Shown here piece after piece: positions 1 to 5,147 of a stretch of DNA of 19,776 bases (within the stretch, counting starts at the first letter, position 1; the number at the start of each line of letters is the position of its first letter). The position numbers and the translations under genes are program-made. Origin of the DNA: Coemansia sp. RSA 922 (Eukaryota > Kickxellomycota > Kickxellomycetes > Kickxellales > Kickxellaceae); assembly GCA_027577415.1 (NCBI GenBank), contig JANBQS010000370.1:1-19776 (forward strand). The letters are read 5' to 3'. The notes under the pieces were generated by a model. The model saw nothing but the letters and a program-made list of their open reading frames with translations, was not told where the DNA came from and searched no databases.

Positions 1-1
1 C

Positions 2-67
2 CGCTCTGCTACCGCCCACCGCACCAAGTTTGAACCCGGCCCTGGTAGTAGCGCGTGTGACAGTTGA
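2..67 (+). CDS. Possible 3' end of a plus-strand gene (partial)
   Basis: A reading frame is open from the left edge to a TGA at 65-67, giving about 21 residues ending in ...GPGSSACDS. The DNA is GC-rich up to this stop and turns abruptly A/T-rich just after it, as expected at the end of a coding region in this genome. The gene at 217-1884 points towards it, so the two would be convergent with a 149-base shared 3' spacer. Too little is present to name a product, and another frame or the opposite strand cannot be excluded. Confidence 0.25.
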   Translation, partial: RSATAHRTKFEPGPGSSACDS

Positions 68-196
68 AAACATTTTTCTTTTTTCAAAAGTAAATTAAAA
101 ATATAATATAAATCGAAACTTTAAAGGAAAAAAAATGGCTTATCAAATTCAAAGCTTTAAAAAATTATTTCTATGCCGCGGCTCACCATCGATCTG

Positions 197-216
197 TGAT
201 CGAGTCGACTCGATCA
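197..216. repeat. 20-bp perfect palindrome at the end of the F-box gene
   Basis: TGATCGAGTCGACTCGATCA reads the same on both strands, centred on GTCGAC. It directly abuts the stop codon (217-219, minus strand) of the F-box-like gene, so it would be the first 20 bases of that gene's 3' UTR and could fold as a hairpin in the transcript. It could also be a dimeric protein site. No function is shown by the sequence. Confidence 0.7.
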
Positions 217-1884
217 TCACAATTTTATGAGATCGGGAAGCGGCTCTACCAGATCGATAAAGCTGGCATATGGTTCAAAAGACAAAATGTCTCTAACGCA
301 CTCACTATACCTATCAAGTCTTGTCGTCAAGACCGAGGCACATGATAACCTGGGACATGCAATAGCCAACAGCACAGCGCACAGCGATACAACCTCTACC
401 GTACTAGTTGCTGAAGTATAGCATGCCCATTTTCTAAACGTCTTACTCAACGGGAAATACGACATCAACATATACTCGCCCAGTTCTTCCACCTCCATTT
501 CATCAAACTGGTGGCCCAACTCTGGCTCACAACTAGCTAAATGCGTCAAACTAGGTAGTGATCCAAGTAGATTTATAATCTCGCACAATGTCAGCTCAAA
601 GCAACTCACATGCAACTGCTGCAAGCGATTCAATGACTTTGCGCGAATCGCGGATTGTACAAACTCCTCGTGTATTGTCGCATCTTTAATGTCAAGTACT
701 TGTGCGTGTGACGATACGCCGAGTACAAACTGTGCTATTATACGTTTGGGCGCATCAACTGCCTGCCGTTTACTAATTACTACATGTTTCAATCGCCTAT
801 ATTTTGTACCAGTAAACATGCCATGTCGGTCCATCATATATATAGCTTCAATATCTGGCTTGATTCTCAAGTACTCCAGTACATTACTATTACCTCTATA
901 CAAAACATCGTCGGCAAACGGATAGTCCATATCCAAATAGAAATATTTCAACTTTGGAAACGGCACTGCCTCCTTACTCAACATTGGTTTGGTTGACTGG
1001 TTTAATGAGATACCAGATGTGAAAGCCAAAAAATTTAAATTAGGGTATACCACAATATAATCTTCGTGACTATTAATTAGTGTGTGAATGTCTTTGGTGT
1101 GTGCGAACTTGATACTTAAATATTGTAGAGTCAACGCATTGAGATGAGCAATCCGGGCTTTAAGTTCATAGTGGTCTTTCCAATCCGTATCAAACATTGT
1201 TATACCTGAAGTAAAATTTGGTACGAGTGAGCTAGACATTGGAGTATTAAAGTTCACAGCTCGAAATTTATGTGAATTAGAGTATAGTAATCTGACAAAT
1301 CTGCCAAGTAGCTCTCCACGAATTTTATCTGCTTTAAAGTTACCCAAATGACAACTTGCATTGATCTTTTTCGCCATAGGTATTATAGACTTTAACTTTG
1401 TAGCAAGCGCTCGCATAAACGGTAGCGCCCTATCCGGTACAGCAACATTGTCTTTCCTATAATCAGAAAAAGTAATCAATAGTTCTTGCGCCTTTGGAAT
1501 TACCAGCTCTGAGTATATAGAGCTCTCTAGGACTTCCAATACTTTTCCACTTAGAACAGAGTCAAAGTCTAAAGACAGTTCTACTGTATGCACGTAAGGA
1601 ATGCAGGGATGTGTGGGCTCTATAAATTTGCAACTAAAGTCCCTATAACACACCTTCACTGTATCATCGTTTGTACACACAGATATTGTTATGCATCCGT
1701 ATGCTCGCCTCACTCCTTGATTCCGCCATCTTTGACATGTAGATAGTAATGGGAGGTATGAATAGGCAACGCCTTGCTCATCGTCATCTACTTCCCATGG
1801 CCATTGCCACTTGCGGTGGCTAGCAACAGTGTCGTATACCAGGCCAATAATATTATTGGGTAGTGTTTGAAATGCTGATGTCAT
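217..1884 (-). CDS. F-box-like, leucine-rich protein
   Basis: A 555-residue protein starting at an ATG (1882-1884) just after a run of A/T-rich leader, with a TGA stop at 217-219. The N-terminus has an F-box-like pattern: LPNNIIGLVYD at residues 8-18, an acidic/Trp-rich insertion (about 23-38), then LPLLSTCQRWR at 44-54. F-boxes bind Skp1 and recruit targets to SCF ubiquitin ligases. The rest is irregularly leucine-rich (for example residues around 425-455 and 500-520), which fits a degenerate LRR-type substrate-binding region. Such divergent F-box/LRR proteins form large families in some early-diverging fungi, which is known in general terms; membership here is inferred from the pattern alone. 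There is no signal peptide, membrane segment or catalytic motif. Likely cytosolic or nuclear, and its target is unknown. The Skp1-binding assignment is moderate because the motif is split by the insertion. Confidence 0.75.
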   Translation of the reverse strand: MTSAFQTLPNNIIGLVYDTVASHRKWQWPWEVDDDEQGVAYSYLPLLSTCQRWRNQGVRRAYGCITISVCTNDDTVKVCYRDFSCKFIEPTHPCIPYVHTVELSLDFDSVLSGKVLEVLESSIYSELVIPKAQELLITFSDYRKDNVAVPDRALPFMRALATKLKSIIPMAKKINASCHLGNFKADKIRGELLGRFVRLLYSNSHKFRAVNFNTPMSSSLVPNFTSGITMFDTDWKDHYELKARIAHLNALTLQYLSIKFAHTKDIHTLINSHEDYIVVYPNLNFLAFTSGISLNQSTKPMLSKEAVPFPKLKYFYLDMDYPFADDVLYRGNSNVLEYLRIKPDIEAIYMMDRHGMFTGTKYRRLKHVVISKRQAVDAPKRIIAQFVLGVSSHAQVLDIKDATIHEEFVQSAIRAKSLNRLQQLHVSCFELTLCEIINLLGSLPSLTHLASCEPELGHQFDEMEVEELGEYMLMSYFPLSKTFRKWACYTSATSTVEVVSLCAVLLAIACPRLSCASVLTTRLDRYSECVRDILSFEPYASFIDLVEPLPDLIKL

Positions 1885-2264
1885 TGTAATTCTAATGAAT
1901 AAACTGTTTTGCTTGGAAATAGACGATTAGCTCGTATAGTACAGGAGAAGATGAAGAAAAAAAATGATAATAATAAATGCAAAGTAGAGTAGAGAAGGGT
2001 TGACATTACAATGAAGGAGAAAGTTGGATAAAGACGACTCTCTTTTTAGTCTTTGAAGAAAATAATTATAAAACAAAAAAAGAGCCCCTTTTTGCTTGCC
2101 TTTATATTTGGTTCTTTGTCCAAGCTAAGCTCATGGTGATATTTTTAAATATCACCATATCAAATCAGGAGGTATACGATTAAACAGGAATAGTTATAAT
2201 TTGAACTTTGCAAGTACCAGGTCATAAAAGTCGTTATATTAAAAAATAGTGCGTATAAAGATAT
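1885..2264. other. Intergenic spacer, A/T-rich
   Basis: This 380-base spacer is the promoter side of the F-box-like gene (start 1884) and the 3' side of the first secreted paralogue (stop at 2265-2267). It is rich in A and T runs and holds a 26-base inverted repeat at 2133-2158. I see no convincing ORF, tRNA or clear TATA box. Confidence 0.6.
2133..2158. repeat. Inverted repeat, 12-bp arms, 2-base spacer
   Basis: ATGGTGATATTT (2133-2144) is followed by TT and then its exact reverse complement (2147-2158). It lies 107 bases beyond the stop of the secreted paralogue at 2265 and about 250 bases upstream of the F-box-like start. In RNA it would form a stable-length but A/U-rich hairpin. It could be a 3'-end processing structure, a dimeric operator or the remnant of a small element. 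Confidence 0.75.
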
Positions 2265-3236
2265 TTAGGCATTTATAGCACTATTGACAGTTTCCCAGAT
2301 AGTTTGACGATCGCTATCCCAGCCAGCACCGACACCAGTCAAGACATAGTCTTTAAAGTCCTCCAAGTTGCCATCACGGAGCTTGCCAGTATTATGATAA
2401 GCAGCAGCATTAGTAACGAGGTACCAGAAACCGGATCCAAAGCTATCGTTATCATTAAGTACCAGAGCACGCACACTGTTCATCGATTCGTCAGTTATTC
2501 CGCCCGCCAGTGCCTTTGCCGCCTCTTCGGGATGTAAAGCCTTGGCATACGATTCGACGAAATTAAACATCAGCATAGCACGAGTACCCTGACCAGGGCG
2601 TCCAGGGAAGTGATTGGTATTGTACTGCCAGTTACCAGACTCATAGGCCATTAGTGCGATAACGGCAACTGCTTCGCCACGTTTAGTTATTCCGTATTTG
2701 GCTAGTGCGCTATTTATGGCTGCCAGAGCCTTGTCGTTAGTCACACATTCGGCGGGAGTCCCTACTGAGGCACACGAGTCACTAGCCGCACGTACAGGAA
2801 TAGCTAGGTTAAGCTGCTTCTGCGTCAGCTTCAGGCCCTTGATAGGTGGAGCCGGAGTAGGAGTGGGAGCCGTGGAGGAGTACGTAAAGTCCGAGGACAT
2901 AGGCAGCGTACTAAACGGGTCCTTGACACTCGTGTAGAAGGTGGGCGGAACCGAGGGCACGGCCTCACTGCTGCTACCAAAGTCCGAGGGCATAGGACGA
3001 GTGCTGTACGGGTCTTTGACACTCGTGTACCCTGGTGGTGAGCTCAGGTACTGCTCAGTCGAAGTCACCAGAGTAGGAGCCGAAGAAGTGACATAGGGCA
3101 ACGACGAACTGGATACCGAGGTCGGAGCAACACTGGGAACGGTGCTGTACGGGGGAGGCGAAGGAGGCTGAGGGCACTTGTTGGCAAGGGCGCCCTGAAT
3201 CAAAAAGACACAAACGGCTCCAATAGTGATCTTCAT
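2265..3236 (-). CDS. Secreted protein, NHFPGRPGQGTR family, with Pro/Ser/Thr linker
   Basis: A 323-residue protein. I start it at the ATG at 3234-3236; the frame is open further 5' but has no ATG there, and this Met begins a typical signal peptide (MKITIGAVCVFLIQGALA, cleavage near 18-20). Residues 21-135 are a Pro/Ser/Thr-rich, probably O-glycosylated linker containing two copies of YTSVKDPxSTxPMxSDF (70-86 and 101-117). The conserved domain is 136-323: LTxxQLNxAIPVRA, two cysteines (C155, C164) likely paired, RGE at 186-188, LMAYESGNWQYNTNHFPGRP (195-214) and GVGAGWD near 301-307. The helix with RGE...YES recalls lysozyme-like and lytic-transglycosylase folds, where a Glu is catalytic; this is inference, with E199 or E188 as candidates. 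It is a tandem paralogue of the gene at 3820-4455, which lacks the linker. Expected to act outside the cell or in the wall. Confidence 0.85.
   Translation of the reverse strand: MKITIGAVCVFLIQGALANKCPQPPSPPPYSTVPSVAPTSVSSSSLPYVTSSAPTLVTSTEQYLSSPPGYTSVKDPYSTRPMPSDFGSSSEAVPSVPPTFYTSVKDPFSTLPMSSDFTYSSTAPTPTPAPPIKGLKLTQKQLNLAIPVRAASDSCASVGTPAECVTNDKALAAINSALAKYGITKRGEAVAVIALMAYESGNWQYNTNHFPGRPGQGTRAMLMFNFVESYAKALHPEEAAKALAGGITDESMNSVRALVLNDNDSFGSGFWYLVTNAAAYHNTGKLRDGNLEDFKDYVLTGVGAGWDSDRQTIWETVNSAINA
2886..3029 (-). repeat. Duplicated 17-residue linker motif inside the secreted protein
   Basis: Residues 70-86 (2979-3029) and 101-117 (2886-2936) of the secreted protein share YTSVKDP-[YF]-ST-x-PM-x-SDF. 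The copies are 93 bp (31 codons) apart and are still very similar at the DNA level, including a shared GACACTCGTGTA block on the plus strand, so the duplication is fairly recent or under homogenisation. The linker is absent from the paralogue at 3820-4455. Confidence 0.85.
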
Positions 3237-3647
3237 TGTCCTAAACTCTGTCAAAAAAAAAGTGAATAAGAGTGAATAGGGGAGAGGGGGGAAGCGAAAA
3301 CGGTGTTGTTAACAAGCTTTTTTTTTTATGCTATTGAAACCAGTTCAAAGGCAAAAAGTGAATAGAGTGGATTTAAGAGGAAGAGGTGGGGAAAAATGCA
3401 GGAAGGAGATGATAAGAGAAGAGAAGAGAAAAATGCCAGGGATGTAGAGGTTTTATTTTATTCACTCCAGCGATTGCCAGGGAGTGTGTTGGACATCATC
3501 TCTTTCACAAAAAATTTCTTTCTATCGCTCTTGCATACATGGGCGATCGTCGTGTCCCACTGTCTATGCGCGCAATCACATAGCATCACAGCGATCGACC
3601 CACACGCGGTCCATTGTGGACATGTCGCCCAAGGACACTTCGTCTAC

Positions 3648-3656
3648 TATAAATAG
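3648..3656 (+). promoter_or_regulatory. TATA box, plus strand
   Basis: TATAAATAG is a strong eukaryotic TATA match on the plus strand, although both large flanking genes are on the minus strand. The next plus-strand ATG with a good context (acacATGGcc) is 71 bases downstream at 3719 and opens a 34-codon ORF. The usual TATA-to-start-site distance would leave a leader of about 40 bases. It may also be chance in A/T-rich DNA. Confidence 0.4.
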
Positions 3657-3718
3657 CCACTGACGCAATAAAGACATAAGATAAAATTTATTATAAAGCA
3701 CTCTACACACAAAGACAC

Positions 3719-3823
3719 ATGGCCAGCCAAAAAAAAGTGCCTGCATATAAAGAAAGAGATGCGGATGACAGAGACGAATACTCTTCAAACGATGAACAAG
3801 ACGGTTCATCTGCTAATTGCTAA
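3719..3823 (+). CDS. Possible 34-residue hydrophilic small protein
   Basis: An ATG at 3719 opens a 34-codon ORF ending at TAA 3821-3823. The product begins MASQKKVPAYKERD and continues acidic and Ser/Asn-rich, ending SSANC, with no hydrophobic segment. Support: a clean TATA box 71 bases upstream, a favourable start context, and a composition unlike random A/T-rich translation. Its stop overlaps the stop of the convergent secreted-protein gene (TAG, 3820-3822, minus strand). Against: it is short, it lies antisense to that gene's likely 3' UTR (a minus-strand AATAAA at about 3688-3693), and its own 3' end would have to fall inside the neighbouring gene. I do not recognise the product. Confidence 0.28.
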   Translation: MASQKKVPAYKERDADDRDEYSSNDEQDGSSANC

Positions 3824-4455
3824 AAGGCGCTATTGACAGTCTCCCAAATAGTATGACGAGTGTCGTCCCAGCCAGCACCGACGCCATTGACTATATAGTC
3901 TTTAAAGTCATCAGCATTGCCACTACGGAGTTTATCAGCCTTGGCATGATATCCAGATGCCTTGTTAACGAGATACCAGAATGCCGATCCAAAGCTATCA
4001 TTGTCATTGAGAACCAACGCACGCACATTGTTCTGAGCCTCAGTCGATGACCCAACAGCCAAAGTTGCCTCGCTAGGGTAGAGAGATTGGGCGTATTGCT
4101 CGATAAAATTGTACATGAGCATAGCACGAGTACCTTGACCAGGACGCCCAGGAAAGTGATTGACGTTGTATTGCCAGTTGGCCGACTCATATGCCATTAA
4201 GGATATTAGGGCGACAATCTCGCCTCGCTGAGTCACTCCGTATTTGGCGATAGCTGCGTTGATGGCTTTAACTGCTCGAGAGTTTGGCGCGCACTCATCA
4301 GGAGTAGATACCGACGAGCATGAACTGTCGGAGGCGCGCACTGGTATAGCCTTGTTCAGTTGGTCGAGGGTAATAGCCGTGGTGCTGTCACGGATGCATA
4401 GTCCAGCTACTGCAACGAGTGAACAAGAAAGAGTGAAAACAGAAAGAAACCTCAT
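3820..4455 (-). CDS. Secreted protein, NHFPGRPGQGTR family, short form
   Basis: A 211-residue protein with a signal peptide (MRFLSVFTLSCSLVAVAGLC, cleavage near 18-20) followed almost directly by the conserved domain. It matches the neighbour at 2265-3236 over its whole length: AIPVRA (36-41), C46 and C55, AKYGVTQRGE (70-79), LMAYESANWQYNVNHFPGRP (86-105), VRALVLNDNDSFGS near 144-157, DFKDY near 183-187, and a shared WETVNSA end. Identity is high, so this is a tandem duplication. The Pro/Ser/Thr linker is missing, so one copy gained it or this one lost it. A lysozyme-like or wall-active role with E90 or E79 as acid residue is inference. The start ATG (4453-4455) is unambiguous. The stop overlaps that of a possible plus-strand small ORF. 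Confidence 0.85.
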   Translation of the reverse strand: MRFLSVFTLSCSLVAVAGLCIRDSTTAITLDQLNKAIPVRASDSSCSSVSTPDECAPNSRAVKAINAAIAKYGVTQRGEIVALISLMAYESANWQYNVNHFPGRPGQGTRAMLMYNFIEQYAQSLYPSEATLAVGSSTEAQNNVRALVLNDNDSFGSAFWYLVNKASGYHAKADKLRSGNADDFKDYIVNGVGAGWDDTRHTIWETVNSAF

Positions 4456-5147
4456 GACTACAAAAAAAGAGGGGGAGGCAGAGTTTGGCTAGTAAACACA
4501 AAGCGCAGAGCACTAATTTACAAAAAACTGAAAAAAAAAAAAGATATATGGACCGAGTACTTTGGTGATGAAAGTGGAATATGTGCAGATACAGGAAAAA
4601 AAAGGTGAACAGGGTGAGCGAGCGAGTGGCCTTAAATAGCTGCGCCTCTCTCTTTCTCTCCCCCAGGGACTTTGTCGGGCCGTCTTTGTTGTTCGCGAGA
4701 ATCAGACTCCCCCTCCCTATATTTGTCCGGGCTGTCACACTGAATCTATTGTCGGACAGCACGCTTAGTGAGAGCGGAAATCTAGGCACAATTCGCCCTC
4801 CCTCTAGACAATGCCTGCGCGTGCAGGAAATAAAACAACAGACAATGGAGCCCAAACCAGTATGAGCCAATAAAGTACATTTTAGATTGCGTTGTCAAGG
4901 CTGATTAAATACAGGTCAGGGGCGTTGACACACAATCTTTTTGGCTCATGGGCTGTGAGTGAACTCTCTGCAGACTAACATCACGTCTGCCACATGTTGA
5001 CCTGCGCCTCCCTCCCCCCTGCGCCTTACAGACAACCCTTAAAAGTGAAAAATAAACGTCTACACATACCTATCAAGGGGCGTTGGTAATTCAAGACATA
5101 TGTACGTGTCTATTAATATCCCTTGCTCTATAAAAAGAAAAGACAAC
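4456..5147. other. Intergenic spacer with promoter of the short secreted protein
   Basis: About 690 bases between the short secreted gene (start 4455) and the end of the HtrA-like gene (5148). A TATA-like TATTTAAG on the minus strand lies at 4631-4638, about 180 bases upstream of the start. The octamer CTGCGCCT occurs three times (4640-4647, 5002-5009, 5019-5026), and C/T-rich tracts surround it. Several TGTC-C/G-GG-like words lie at 4670-4760. Frames are open on both strands here but look like translated spacer, not protein. Confidence 0.5.

Noticed and set aside
3237..3254. Longer N-terminus for the secreted protein at 2265 (and likewise 8139-8150 for the HtrA gene and 14595-14609 for the small gene)
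   Set aside because: The extra codons begin at TTG, not ATG. The internal ATG gives a proper signal peptide in the first case and a normal start in the others.
3396..3656. 86-codon plus-strand frame
   Set aside because: Ends inside the TATA box, no recognisable pattern, and composition fits translated spacer.
4388..4870. 160-codon minus-strand frame overlapping the start of the short secreted gene
   Set aside because: Phe/Leu/Ser low complexity from T-rich promoter DNA. The overlapping secreted gene has a clear signal peptide and paralogue.
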